Positions 34,719 to 46,544 are shown, numbered from the stretch's first letter. The stretch: DNA of 64,000 nucleotides from Nymphalis io (GCF_905147045.1 NC_065911.1:8804001-8868000); one strand, 5' to 3'. Notes: generated by a model from the letters alone, not told the origin. A program made the numbers and translations.

Positions 34719-37620
34719 TCTTGGCCTGCGACGAGACTACACATGGCGATTTATAGTGGCAGATGTCACTAAGGCTATAATTGGCGTCGACTTCTTGTCA
34801 TATTATGGTCTTATAGTCGACTGCCGTAACCAGCGTCTCATCGATAGCACCACAACCCTGACGACTTCAGCAGAATCAGTATCATCATCCAGCACGATTT
34901 CTTCAGTGAAGACATTGCTCGGTGATTCAAACTACCATATATTGCTACGTCAATTTCCGGAGATCACACGTCCTGCTGGAAACGAGAAGGTTGTTAACCA
35001 TAACACTGTCCATCATATCAGGACTACACCTGGACCCCCAGTATCTTGCTCGCCACGTCGCTTGGCTCCAGATAAATTGCTCATAGCCAAGGAAGAGTTT
35101 GCAGCTATGATTAAAAATGGAACAGCTCGACCATCAGAGAGTCCATGGGCATCACCTTTGCATCTTGCCCCAAAGAAGGAAAGTGGATGGCGTCCATGCG
35201 GTGATTATCGGATGCTTAATGCAAGAACAATTCCTGACCGCTATCCGATTCGGAATATTCACGATTTCACGCATAACATATCGGGTTGTCGTGTTTTCTC
35301 CAAAATCGATCTCGTGAAAGCATTTAACCAGATTCCAGTATTCTCTGAGGACATTGCAAAGACGGCCATCACAACACCGTTTGGTCTTTATGAGTTCCCA
35401 TATATGACCTTTGGACTCAGAAACGCCGGCCAGACCTTCCAGCGTTTTGTTGACGAAATGACCAGAGGCTTAGACTTTGTCTACGCATACCTAGACGATT
35501 TCCTCATATTTTCCCCTGATGAAGAAACACATCAACATCACTTACGAAGTCTGTTTCAAAAGCTTCGGGAGTATGGGATGGTAATAAATGCGTCTAAATG
35601 CGTCTTTGGAGTTTCTGAAGTGTCTTTCTTGGGATATACCGTTTCATCAAATGGCATCAAACCATTGGAATCCAAAGTCGAGGCAATTAAAGAATTTCCT
35701 GTGCCTAAGACTGTGAGAGAATTAAGAAGATTCTTAGGCATGCTGAATTTTTACCGCAAATTCATCGTAGGTGCCGCGGAAATTCAAGCACCTCTACACT
35801 CTCTTCTCACTGATAAGGTCAAAGGCTCACATCCAGTAGACATCACGGGTGAAGTTTTTAAGGCATTCGAAGAATGCAAAAACAGTCTATGCAGCGCAAC
35901 ACTCTTAGCTCATCCAGACTTGAACACAAAGATCGTGCTCGTAACTGATGCTTCAGACAAAGCAATAGGAGCTGCTATACACCAATACAAAAATGATGCT
36001 TGGCAACCTCTCGGTTTCTTTTCACGGAAACTAAGTCCTTCGCAAAGTAAATACTCTCCGTACGACAGGGAGCTACTTGCGATATACGAAGGAATCCGTT
36101 ACTTCCGATACATGCTAGAAGCAAGGCATTTTACCGTTTTCACGGATCACAGACCTTTATGTTACGCCTTTACAACAAGAAAGGATAAATGCTCACCACG
36201 ACAATTTCGCCACCTCGACTATATCGGACAATTTACTACCGATATACGGCATATATCTGGAAAGGACAATGTCGTGGCAGATACACTTTCGAGGATTGAA
36301 GAACTGACAAAGCCAATAGACTTGACAGAGCTAACGCAGTCACAAGATGACGATCTTGAGCTGAAACGACTGATAGAAGGAGAATCGTCTCTCATTCTAC
36401 GTAAGACGATCATTCCTGGAACGCAAATACAGCTGTACTGCGATGACAAAAATCAGACTCTAAGACCCTTTGTCACATCACCGTTTCGATACAGAGTATT
36501 CCAAAGCATACATTCACTCAGCCATCCTGGCGCCAATGCCACTGCTAAACTTGTAGCTCAGCGTTTCGTATGGCCCGGCGTACAGAAAGATTGCCGTGAA
36601 TGGACAAAGAAATGTCAAGCCTGTCAGCGAGCGAAGACTACTCGGAACGTTTCAACCAGTCCTGGGAATTTTCAACTTCCACGTGCCAGATTTACCACCG
36701 TCCATATAGATCTAATAGGACCACTGCCAATCTCAAACGGTTACAAATACTGTCTTACAGCCGTAGATAGATTCACGAGATGGCCAGAAGCTATTCCTAT
36801 TATGGACATAACAGCAGAGACAGTAGCTAAGGCCTTGATATCCGGCTGGATAGCACGCTTTGGATGCCCTACTGCTATAATCACTGACAGAGGACGACAA
36901 TTTGAATCTGCCCTTTTCAAGCACCTCTCTGAAATGGTTGGTTTTGAACACAAGAAAACTACTGCTTATCACCCTGCATGTAATGGCATGGTTGAGAGAT
37001 TTCACCGCCAATTAAAAGCCGCCATTGTCTGTCATGAAAACTCAAATTGGACAGAATCACTTCCATTGGTGTTGCTTGGAATCCGAAATGCCATTAAAGA
37101 AGATATTCAAGCATCTTCGGCAGAAATGGTATATGGCGAGACGCTTAGATTACTTGGAGAGATTTTTCAACCATCCACGAATAAGTCTGATGACATAACC
37201 GATTTTATGGCACGACTTCGGATTATTGCGAAGAACCTTCAACCGCAACCAGCTTCCAGGCACTGTAAGAAATCTATCTTCATATTCAAAGACCTTGCAA
37301 CGACTAGTCATGTGTACCTCAGAGAAGATGCTAACAGAGGAGCACTCCAACTGGCTTATACTGGCCCACATGAAGTACTGGCGAGGAACGACAAAGTCTT
37401 CAAAATACTTGTCCGAGGAAAACCTACCTCTGTAACAATAGAAAGACTGAAGCCTGCATACATGCTTACCGACGACGACGATCCAAGAGATATACCTCTT
37501 CCTCCTGCTACTCCACCTGAAATAAAAAATCATGATGATAAAATTGAAGATAAGGAAAATAGTAACAAAAAGACACGATCGGGCAGAACAGTACACATAC
37601 CTGATTATTATCGCCCGTAG
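34702..37620 (+). CDS. pol: Ty3/gypsy-type pol (partial protease, RT, RNase H, integrase) fused to LTR sequence
   Basis: 972 codons without a stop. Residues 1-6 are encoded by the LTR, so this ATG is an accident of the deletion and not the native start. Residues about 7-45 look like the C-terminal half of the aspartic protease (IIGVDFLSYYG). Reverse transcriptase follows, with SKIDLVKAFNQI and the catalytic YLDD at 263-266. RNase H has TDAS at about 415-418 and FTDHRPL. Integrase has a zinc-binding H-H-C-C region from about 604 and a DDE triad at D670, D729 and E765 (35 residues between the last two). No envelope frame follows. The RT pattern recalls the CsRn1/Kabuki-like clade of Ty3/gypsy elements, from memory. 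Without U5, primer site and gag this copy is probably not autonomous, although the catalytic residues seen are intact. Confidence 0.93.
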   Translation: MSILSNLGLRRDYTWRFIVADVTKAIIGVDFLSYYGLIVDCRNQRLIDSTTTLTTSAESVSSSSTISSVKTLLGDSNYHILLRQFPEITRPAGNEKVVNHNTVHHIRTTPGPPVSCSPRRLAPDKLLIAKEEFAAMIKNGTARPSESPWASPLHLAPKKESGWRPCGDYRMLNARTIPDRYPIRNIHDFTHNISGCRVFSKIDLVKAFNQIPVFSEDIAKTAITTPFGLYEFPYMTFGLRNAGQTFQRFVDEMTRGLDFVYAYLDDFLIFSPDEETHQHHLRSLFQKLREYGMVINASKCVFGVSEVSFLGYTVSSNGIKPLESKVEAIKEFPVPKTVRELRRFLGMLNFYRKFIVGAAEIQAPLHSLLTDKVKGSHPVDITGEVFKAFEECKNSLCSATLLAHPDLNTKIVLVTDASDKAIGAAIHQYKNDAWQPLGFFSRKLSPSQSKYSPYDRELLAIYEGIRYFRYMLEARHFTVFTDHRPLCYAFTTRKDKCSPRQFRHLDYIGQFTTDIRHISGKDNVVADTLSRIEELTKPIDLTELTQSQDDDLELKRLIEGESSLILRKTIIPGTQIQLYCDDKNQTLRPFVTSPFRYRVFQSIHSLSHPGANATAKLVAQRFVWPGVQKDCREWTKKCQACQRAKTTRNVSTSPGNFQLPRARFTTVHIDLIGPLPISNGYKYCLTAVDRFTRWPEAIPIMDITAETVAKALISGWIARFGCPTAIITDRGRQFESALFKHLSEMVGFEHKKTTAYHPACNGMVERFHRQLKAAIVCHENSNWTESLPLVLLGIRNAIKEDIQASSAEMVYGETLRLLGEIFQPSTNKSDDITDFMARLRIIAKNLQPQPASRHCKKSIFIFKDLATTSHVYLREDANRGALQLAYTGPHEVLARNDKVFKILVRGKPTSVTIERLKPAYMLTDDDDPRDIPLPPATPPEIKNHDDKIEDKENSNKKTRSGRTVHIPDYYRP

Positions 37621-37630
37621 GACGGTCTCT

Positions 37631-37642
37631 GGAGGGGAGTGG
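37631..37642 (+). promoter_or_regulatory. polypurine tract before the 3' LTR
   Basis: GGAGGGGAGTGG directly abuts the 3' LTR, the usual site of plus-strand priming in LTR elements. Confidence 0.85.
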
Positions 37643-38329
37643 TGTGGCGAACGCGACACTTACCAGATCCCTACAAACTATATAATTTATATAAATAAAA
37701 CATTATATATATAATCATATAATATCTTATATATTTTTCATACATAAAATAATAAATGTAACATAAATACAAATATTACTATAACATATGTACATATAAC
37801 TATACTATATATACTATAATACTTTATATACTTATATAAATTATATAATAAATACATATTATACATTATAACATATACATGTAATACACAATATAAATAT
37901 TTACACTTTAAAATCATATAAATAATTAAAATATAATATAATAATTTATGTAATGTCGGAAGGCAGTCGCCGCGCGATCATATAATAGAAATGTCTATTC
38001 TAAGTAAAAATACCGTTACTTTAAACAAAGAAACGTAAGCGCATCGGCTCAGTCGTCGGCCGCCTTCCGCCAACCAGTCGAATCCTAGATCTCGTACTGA
38101 ACGCACGTCGCTTCTAGTTTGTAATTTGCTACACAATTTTGCACCTTAAGTGTTTGTAATAAGTCATACTTCCTTCTTGCATCTAAACTTATCTTCATAC
38201 TTCGTTCTTCTCATTCTACTCTGTGCTGTGCCTTTCTTTATTTTTGTTATTTCTACAAGAAAAAAATTAGTAGTGGAAGAAACTGTTTTAATCAACCTTA
38301 TCTACAACATCAACCACAACACCGCTACA
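37643..38329 (+). mobile_element. complete 3' LTR, 687 bp
   Basis: Begins TGTGGCG and ends GCTACA (TG...CA), followed by the target duplication ATGT. The first 365 bp repeat the 5' copy. The last 322 bp, absent from the 5' LTR, are less AT-rich and include GGCTCAGTCGTCGG near 38,044, a good arthropod initiator (TCAGT) and so the likely R start. The frame at 38,150-38,338 inside it is not a gene. Confidence 0.9.
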
Positions 38330-38333
38330 ATGT

Positions 38334-38505
38334 CTTAACCTATTTCGACTGCGCAGTTGGCCAATCTCAAGAGATACTAACCAACTGCGCAAGTTAGTTA
38401 CATTGTACACTCACATGATCCAAAGAAACATCTTACATGACCGCAAAAAAAGTTTAGGTGCCACAACGCCTGTGGCCTTATGTCTAGCCATTAGGCCAAC
38501 GTGAC
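38334..38505 (-). mobile_element. family C-like SINE remnant at the LTR insertion site
   Basis: GCGCAGTTGGCCAATCTCAAG is the family C 3' block inverted; AGCCATTAGGCCAACG near 38,488-38,503 looks like the inverted A box. The LTR element landed at the very end of this remnant. Confidence 0.55.
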
Positions 38506-38952
38506 AGTCGAACTATTATAATATTTGTCAAGCTTTTACCGAACCTTAAGATAGAATCTATTTCCTAAATCAACGGTGCCAGGTAATAAAATCATATAAT
38601 TACCTTTAAAAAGTGCATGAAGGAAACTTGAATTAAGTAGAATTTGATTTCATGATTTGAGCTTGAATGTACATGAGAAATCTTTGTGTAAACCAAGATC
38701 GCTATGTAGCAATAAGATCGCCAGTTATATGCTACTCATAATAAGGTTGTATCCATGTTTTGTAATTTTTTAATCTTTGTGGTGTACAATAAAGTATAAA
38801 GTTAAGTTAACCTTACTCACATTGTCCTAGTATGGGGGCTTGTAATAACGACATAAGCTTACCCCTTACACAGGTTTCCTTAGTGAAGGGTCGTTGAGTT
38901 TGAGTTGAAACAAAAGAAAGAATTTTATTGCAACGAAAAATATATAAGACAA
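38506..38952. other. intergenic DNA with a possible LINE 3' end
   Basis: TTTGTGGTGTACAATAAAG at about 38,776-38,794 resembles the 3' end of lepidopteran LINE transcripts. No frame of interest. Confidence 0.4.
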
Positions 38953-39196
38953 GCCGGTGGGCGTGGTTGGTGGATTTCACGCCGAAGGTTGTCGGTTCGA
39001 TTCCCACCCAGGACAGATATTTGTGTACATGAACATGTCTGTTTGTCCTGAATTTGGGTGTAATTATCTATATAAGTATGTATTTACAAAAGAAAAATAG
39101 TAAATGTAGTATATCAGTTGTCTGGTTTCCATAGTACAAGCTCTGTACAAGCTTAATTTGGGATCAGATGCCCAATGAAAAATGTCCCAGGATATT
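38953..39196 (+). mobile_element. family D tRNA-derived SINE
   Basis: GCCGGTGGGCGTGGTTGGTGG gives an A box and GTCGGTTCGATTCCC a B box. The body (CATGAACATGTCTGTTTGTC, GGATCAGATGCCC, AATGTCCCAGGATATT) follows the pattern of a SINE common to many moths and butterflies. Head and boxes are well kept. A true tRNA gene is ruled out because the 3' acceptor half does not fold back and the body continues. Confidence 0.85.
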
Positions 39197-39377
39197 GTTT
39201 GAATTCTACGGGTCTGTCAGGTTTACTTATTTGATAGAGTTGACGTTGCAATAATCGTATAGTGACAAATCGCAGTTAACGTAAACACTATGAAATAAGC
39301 AAAAAATCTAGCTCTAGGCACACTGTTATACTTATTCTGTAAAAACGAACTCGAAACTTACCATTTCACGATAGGGA

Positions 39378-39500
39378 AACGCCAGAAAGTGATATGCGAA
39401 ATTGACCATTATAGTTATAAAATTTAAAGGACACACGCATCAAAATAGCGTATCACAGTAAGTCGTTTTCCAACGTTTCACGAGTGAGATAGGAAGTGGA
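39378..39500 (+). repeat. family E repeat, copy 2
   Basis: GTGATATGCGAAATTGACC, ATTTAAAGGACACACGC, ATCAAAATAGCGTATCA and CCAACGTTTCACGAGTGAG. Confidence 0.75.
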
Positions 39501-40645
39501 TATTTATAGAAAAAGAGATATTCTATGATACCGCTGATCTTGACAAATAAAATGTATTTAAGATAATCGAAGTAATTTTTCTCCATGACTTAAATATACG
39601 CGAACGAGTTTAGCTTTTATAACAATAATGAAACCTTTTAACAAATAAATATAATGTTCATTACTTGAAATCGAACCAGTGATGAGACTGCAAAAGTATG
39701 TCAGTGTTCAAAAAAAAGTTTAAATTGCCTATCGACACTAGTGTCTAATTAATTTTGCAAATTTCCTGTATCGGATTAAAATTTGATATAAAAAAATTAA
39801 CTTATTTAATGTAACTGTATTTTAAGTAAACTTTATAGTTCATATGAAAAAAAAAAAGTTCTTTAAGCCCTATTGATGAGAATCTCTTTAATATGAACAA
39901 TTGTATTATAAACATGATAAAAGATTTTATTAAATATGTACGATTAATATATTATGTACAACGTTATCTATTATTAAGGGCTTAGTAAGAAAGGTAAAAA
40001 GAACCTTCATTATTGGCATAAGCTAAGGTCGTCAGGGTAGGTGCCTTGGTAATACCTATCTTGTGTTATTTGTGGTAAATGGTCACCATATCCCATATAC
40101 AATAGTAAGGGAAGAATCAACTACAACTTACCTAATATCGATCAAATCAAGGCAAATATTGATATCGTTACATTTTATACACACGCAGAGAGGTCTCTCG
40201 AAAAAGTCAATTGCACTTCCTACCTTGCTGACATAACATAGAAACCTTCAAGAAAAAAGCGTACTTATGCCTTAAAGGCAACGCACCTATAAACCCTCCG
40301 GTATTGTAGGTATCCTTGGACGGTGGTAGTCACTTTCCAACAGGTGAGCCTAGTGTTTGTAATTACACTGACACACTCACTCTACAAATCGGAGCACAAA
40401 AATATTAGTGCTGACTAGCTTGCAAAAAGCCCCAAAGCTTGGTGGTACCAAGTAAATGATACATAAGATGGGCACTACTTCTTGGACACAAGATACATAT
40501 ATGAAGAAATTATCACGTACAATTTATCAATGCAGCGTATAATAAGCGATTTAAGATGCAACTTCTCTTGTACTGGCAATTTAACTGACTCACTTACCTT
40601 CCGATCGAAGGCTCGGAAGACTGGATGACAAACGATGATGAAATG
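39501..40645. other. AT-rich DNA with weak family B traces
   Basis: Around 40,310-40,440 are blurred family B blocks in mixed order (GGACGGTGGTAGTCACTTTCC, GTAATTACACTGACACACTC). No gene. Confidence 0.4.
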
Positions 40646-40712
40646 TCAAAAAGTGATATGCGACATTGACCATAATAATCATAACATTTCAAGAATACAC
40701 GCATCAAAATAG
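40646..40712 (+). repeat. family E repeat, copy 3, split by family B
   Basis: Carries GTGATATGCGACATTGACC and GCATCAAAATAGTATATC. The family E 3' part (GATTGTCAACTTTTCACGGG) resumes at 41,047 after the family B insertion, so family B jumped into an older family E copy. Confidence 0.7.
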
Positions 40713-40745
40713 TATATCTATTAATATAAATACCTTTAAGTTTTA

Positions 40746-41042
40746 TACTGGTGGTAGGGCTTTGTGCAAGCTCGTCTGGGTAGGTACCACCCACTCAGAT
40801 ATTCTACCGCAAAACAGCAATACTTGATATAGTTGTGTTCCGGTTTGAAGGGTGAGTGAGCCAGTGTAATTACAGGCACAAGGGACATAAAATCTTAGTT
40901 CCCAAGGTTGGTGGCGCATTGGATATGTAAGCGATGGTTGACATTTCTTACAATGCCAATGTCTAAGAGCGTTGGTGACCACTTACCATCAGGTGGCCCA
41001 TATGCTCGTCCGCCTTCCTATTCTATAAAAAAAAAAAAAAAA
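40746..41042 (+). mobile_element. family B retroposon, full length with poly-A
   Basis: Best intact copy: ACTGGTGGTAGGGC head, GGTAGGTACCACCCACTC, GTTCCGGTTTGAAGG, GCGCATTGGATATG, the 3' motif ACCACTTACCATCAGGTGG, then TTCCTATTCTAT and an 18-base A run. Length about 290 bp. No clear A and B boxes, so its promoter ancestry is open. Confidence 0.93.
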
Positions 41043-42662
41043 GTAGATTGTCAACTTTTCACGGGTGATAATAAAGTGAGGTAATATAGAATGGAACTGC
41101 TGTTCTCCACAAATTTTTCGACCATCGAAGAACAATATGTCTTAATATTTTGTCCTTGTATGAAAGACAACTAATACGTACAATAACAGTTGGTATACGT
41201 CTATCCGCTGGACTGGATCTGCTCTTCTCTTGAAGAGAAGGTTGACGATGAATCTGCACTGCTTCATTTTCTTTCTGCTTGCTTTTCATTACGATAATTT
41301 CCTGTCAGAAGTATAAACTCAAACTAAGGAAATGTGTAATCAGTTGGGCTTGACCGGATTTGAACCCGCGACTTTTGTTAAGAACCACGCGTTAAAACCA
41401 CGGGTAATGGCCAATGTTCCAAGGCGAAAGTCATTAACCATGTCATGTTATGGTGATCCAATGTAACATCGTTCCCAGTAAAAAAAAAATATCTACAATT
41501 CTTTCTAAGAAAAATAACTAAATTACAATACATTTTTTCAACATTAATATCAAAGTCTAAAGTCAAAAGCTAATAACATTTTCAATTTCAATTTTCTACT
41601 AAAATAATGAGAAGGAAAAACATTTTTGTACCTAAACAGAGCATCTCTTTTAGCGTTACACGTGTCTGAATTGATTATAACTTAACAAGCTTGTCTCTTG
41701 GCGATGTTTTGACATTTAAAAAAAAAAGCTTTAACTTTATTATAATTCAAACGGTTATTAATCAAAATGACACCACGACTTCTTATTTTTCGGTATGTCA
41801 GTGATAATTGTAAATAGATTATTTTTAATGCGTATTTAATAAATTATTTAATTGATTTTATTTTAAAATAAGTTACAATTAGTAAATACGTCATTTAAAA
41901 AAATCCAAAACCAAAATATACTTACTATTTAAGTTAGCAAAGGTACAAAGTTTAACAAGGGAGTTCAAAAACTAATTTAACAAAACAAATTAAAAATTAA
42001 GTTACCAGACTGTAAAATCTAAGAGAATTTAAAACACATTAACTAGTTATTCGATTTGATGCAAGTTATTATATTTTATATATATATTTCCATAAAACAC
42101 GCCTTTCCTTATTTATATAATCTTATGTAGATATAATAAGCGGTATTTAATATACTTTACATTAATTAACAGATTCTTTATCTCGTAGGCAACCATAATC
42201 GAACTCATGATAAAAAACACTCATCTTAACAGTGCATTGAAATACACGAGTCATTATTTTATTGATAAATTATTGTATCTGGAAACGTTTTTGAGAAACG
42301 TAGGTAACTTAACTTAAGATTCCATAATCATTATTTCTAATTTAAAATAAAAAAATTACATAACGTCGATAGGCAGATCTGTGTTTTTAATGTCGTATGC
42401 CGTGACGGCAAACGTCATGACGCTCTGTTATGACGTCATAAACCTTCCCTTGTGTGTGCGTGGCACGTGTACATCATTATATACTTTATATATTACATAC
42501 TTCATTGTTACATACGAGTATTATTACAATAAAAAGAAAAAATATATTTTATAAACGATACTTCTATGTATTATTTCTGTTACTCCATATATGTATATTT
42601 ATTGGTTTTCTATAATTTCATATCCTTACAGTTTTTCGATTTCGATGTTTCAATTCTTTTTC
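41043..42662. other. AT-rich intergenic DNA
   Basis: At about 41,345-41,412 a decayed family A head (GGATTTGAACCCGCGAC, then ACCACGCGTT). No gene. Confidence 0.45.
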
Positions 42663-42787
42663 TTTTTTTTATGAATAGGATAGCAGACTAACAAAATAAG
42701 CTATCTGAAGGACGTGGACGTCTCTCAGTAACCCTTCAAACCGGAACACAACAATGCAAAGTATTGCTGTTTGGCGGTAGAATATGT
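42663..42787 (-). mobile_element. family B retroposon with large internal deletion
   Basis: Tail block ATGAATAGGATAGCAGAC joined, after about 30 altered bases, to CCCTTCAAACCGGAACACAAC and TTTGGCGGTAGAATATG. Confidence 0.8.
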
Positions 42788-42853
42788 GAAAAGTTTGTAC
42801 AACCAAATGAAACTGCCAAATGGTACAAGAACAGTTTTATTAACACGTGCAAA

Positions 42854-43045
42854 CCGTGCTGCGGCACGACGCCGCGCCGTCTTCCGACAACGGCGCCGTT
42901 ACTCGGTGTAGGTGCCGCACCGTAGACACAGGTCTACGACCTATAATAAGTAAAATCCGGCTGACGTCGTTCTGTCAGGGCTGACGTTGCTACGACTGTT
43001 CAACCAACCATGACAATTGAGCGGTACCCTCTAACGGCGAATTAC
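42854..43045. other. GC-rich island of unknown nature
   Basis: About 190 bp with dense CpG (GTGCTGCGGCACGACGCCGC, GACAACGGCGCCGTTACTCG, GCTGACGTCGTTCTGTCAGG) between AT-rich flanks. No frame of length on either strand and no match to any other stretch in the window. It could be a fragment of a GC-rich mobile element. Confidence 0.4.
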
Positions 43046-44140
43046 AACAAAATGGATAACATAAAAAACTTCTTCATGAAGCACACCTTTAAAATTAAAC
43101 AATATGAATGAATATATGAATTTATAGCCAGTGTCGCTTTAACTAAGGATGACACTACGTTTAAATCTATACAGGCATTTACAAGATTTTTTGAAATTAC
43201 ATACATATAAAAACTCAAATACCTACGTACATATTTAGTATGACAGTCGTGTAAAAATATATTCCAACTTTCATGATAATCGAAACGGTATCGAAGCCTA
43301 TTAAACTCAAACAGTTATATAAACAAACAGACGTCTTTACAAATAATATTTAAACTTATTTCAAAATATCAACTGGAAGTTTTCATAAAAAAAAAACAAA
43401 TTCAGTGCCAACAATATAAGAACACGGCGATCAAAAATTATTCTATTCAGAAACATATCAATATATATTATAAGTAAGTTTCAAAATCAATCTCTCCTAC
43501 GTCATAATTTTATTCCACGTCATGAAAAAGAGCCGAGTCGGCATTAGTTGGACTACGTGCAACGTAATCGAAGATCGGGAAAACAAACCCGAGCAAACCA
43601 CCGAATTTTGGAGGAAGAATTTATGTGTTTTTTAACACAGTGAAAATATGGGCACATGATTGTATGTGTCACCACAATACAATGCCCACATTGGCTTTGT
43701 ATAAAATATTTACTATTCCTTACATTGTTCTTAGTATTGCACGACGGTAATATGTGATCAGTTGGTGGACTGGCTTGGCCCTACTCAAACGGGCTTGCAT
43801 AAGCTCTGAGAAGAGCCGGCGACAGAAACTCGGTTTTTTAATCAGATATTTTACAATTCAATTACTGTAAAATATGTGATTAATTATTAAAAAATTAATA
43901 AAACCATATTTTTTAATTTGAAATGGCCCGGAGGCGATCGTTTCATTCCCAAGGTAATCATCTAAAAAGTCTTTTGTTTTGTAATATCCCTCAGCACAGA
44001 AGCGTTCCTTAACGATTCTTTTAAATATCAGATTTGAATATATTTGAACGTTTTCTGGGATCCTGTTTTACGAGCGTATACATTGTCCCACATAAGAATT
44101 ACTAACCCTGTGTAATCGAGTAACACTAGTTACAAAACAT
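43046..44140. other. AT-rich DNA with a decayed family A trace
   Basis: GAGCCGAGTCGGCATTAGTTGG at about 43,532 and AAACAAACCCGAGC at 43,582 look like an old family A head. No gene. Confidence 0.4.
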
Positions 44141-44379
44141 TTTTTTTATTGAATAGGTAGGCGGACGAGCATATGGTCCACCTGATGGTAAGTGGTCACC
44201 AACGCTCATAGACATTGGCATTGTAAGAAATGTTAACCATCGCTTACATCGCCAATGCGCCACCAACCTTGGGAACTACGATGTTAGGTCTCATGTGCCT
44301 GTAATTACTCACTCACTCTTCAAATCGGAACACAACAATATCAAGTACTGCTGTTTTGCGGTAGAATATCTAATGAGTT
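44141..44379 (-). mobile_element. family B retroposon, head truncated
   Basis: TTTTTTATTGAATAGGTAGGC through CCACCTGATGGTAAGTGGT and GCGCCACCAACCTTGGG to TTTGCGGTAGAATATC. Confidence 0.9.
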
Positions 44380-45050
44380 GAGAGTTGTTACTAAACCTCT
44401 TGCCTGGTCTTCTCGGATTAATTTCGAATCTGTGCCTAAATGTAATTTAACTTCTAAAGGGACGGTTCAAAAGTGCTTGTCTACTTGTAAAAAGTTTATT
44501 TCGATTTCATATCAAAGTTTGTTACTCATTTTTTCTCAGCTATGTTGATAACTTATCTCCGACTCGTAAAAGCCCCCCGTGCCCCAGATTGCACGTTCAG
44601 CCATCCCTAGCGGTTCATATCACTAATATTTTATAATAATCCCAAGACAGCTTTCCAACTCAATGATACTATAAAAAATTTAATGATTGTATGTATGTGT
44701 TAAATTTTAACTAATATAATATATTTAACATATGTTATCATTTTTTATAAAACATTCAAAAATACATAAGAACTTATTAACTCTAAAAATAAATAAAAAA
44801 ACATATTAATGTATGTCTTATTATGTTAATAAAATATTATTGAAGTCAGAAAAATATAGTCTCATGGGAAACTTATTGCTATCTATATATAGAAAAGACG
44901 AAGAGATGTATGGCTGGGGCCACTACCTCTGTTTTTTTGCACATACTTACCTTCCGAAACTCATTTTAATAATAATCCAATGTGACCTGACTTTTGCACT
45001 TTACTAAATTCGAGTTCAAATAAATGTGTATATTGTTGAAGAGTTCCCTC

Positions 45051-45270
45051 GTTTTTTTTTAGATGTATAGGCTGGCGCTTTTCTGTTATCACACCTGATG
45101 GAAAGTGAGATACAGTCTAAGGTAGAGCGCGCTTGCCTAGAAGATGCCTATTCACTCTTGACTTGAAGGTACCCATATTGTAGGTGGTGGGGAAAACGGA
45201 GGTCGGGAGGGTATTCCAGACCTTGGCGGTGCGTATCAGAAATGTCTGAAGCCAGCCCTGGGTAAAGAAG
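45051..45270 (-). mobile_element. LINE 3' end (C-terminal codons plus 3' UTR)
   Basis: Minus strand encodes KVWNTLPTSVFPTTYN, FKSRVNRHLL and a stop at 45,117, the same C-terminal pattern as the LINE at 53,885 (EWNSLPAHVFPSSYN, FKRGVKRHL). The 3' UTR has CTTTCCATCAGGTG, then a poly-A end (T-run at about 45,050-45,060). The frame at 45,117-45,332 is thus a LINE relic. Confidence 0.8.
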
Positions 45271-46544
45271 GTCATGCTTAGCTTAACAATGCAATCTTTG
45301 AACTGAACCAATATATAAAATTTGAACTCCATAGGATAAGAGGAAGTGTTTCTAATTCAGTTTGCAAGATTTTAACGAAACAAACAAACTTTTCTAGTTA
45401 AAAGACTGCATCGTTTGACTGATAGCCATAAATATTTAAATACTATTTATTTTTTTCTAACTTGCCGCTAGATGGCAGTGCAGCATATCAATGTATATTC
45501 CTTTCAACCGATAGTCATGAAAATTGGTTAAATAATAATAATGCCTTATGAGCTTATATTTCTTTAACTTTATCGTCCACGTTGTTAATATTAATATTCC
45601 TTAACGCTTGGTTGCGACCGGAGTTTATCTGCTGATCACGCTCCTCTTTCTTCTCTGAAAAAAATTATAATTTGAAAAACTTTTTTCAGATATCTTAAAA
45701 ACAAATGGACGAGACACTTATGTACTATAAATAAATTACCCATTGTATCTACTTGGTCTAATTTAAGGCCACTCTATTTAGGCCAAGTAGATACAATTTT
45801 AAACATGATTCTCGTCACGTTATTATAATATTATTTTGACATTACATTTATTAATTCACTGTTAAAAATAAATGTTCAAACATTTTTCATGGCCACGCCC
45901 TGTAACCCCTATAAACGCCACCCTTCCCGTCCCAGGGCGCTTATTTTGCTCGCTTTAAAATATATTCAGCAACAAAATGTAGGCCACATTTTGTTGATAT
46001 CCGCATAGAATGTTAAGATACAAATTGCGGCCTGTGACGATTATGATGGTACTTCTATTGATATATTAACTGGCTCGTTATATTTAAATATAGAATAGTT
46101 TAGAAGGTTCTAGCAAATGTCGTGTATAGCTGACATATATTATACTAGTTTCCGCTCAGTATCAAAAAAGCCTATGTTCTTGGGATTCAAGTTTACTTCA
46201 TACCAATTTCATTAAAATCGGTTCAGTTGTTTAGCCGTTAAAGCGTAACAGACAAACAGAGTTACTTATGCATTTATAATATTAGCATAGATAATACAAA
46301 TACGATGCCGAACGGTCCATTTGTGAAACACGTGAATCATAACCGAAGAAACAGATTCCGATCCAAGAAAGTTCAGCTGTAGTTTCACGTACCTAATTTG
46401 TGTTTATAATCCATCGTTAAAGAAGTTTAGACGTTGAAGGGAAATATCGTCAGTGTCCATGTGTCGGATAAAAAACCACATATAAATACACCATTGTAAT
46501 GGCAACAAGGTAATTAAATAACACGGTAGCAAATAGAAAACTAG
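45271..46544. other. AT-rich DNA with a hairpin and a dispersed tail
   Basis: A 17-bp inverted repeat with one mismatch lies at 45,742-45,758 / 45,781-45,797. At 46,140-46,290 is the common lepidopteran tail repeat (AAAATCGGTTCAGTTGTTTAG, AACAGACAAACAGAG, CATTTATAATATTAGCATAG). About 46,310-46,450 is a very old family A copy. Confidence 0.5.

Noticed and set aside
37150..37659. 169-codon minus-strand frame over the end of pol
   Set aside because: Antisense shadow of the integrase C-terminal region.
38953..39015. Possible tRNA gene with GGTTCGATTCC B box
   Set aside because: The 3' acceptor half is missing and a SINE body follows; called family D instead.
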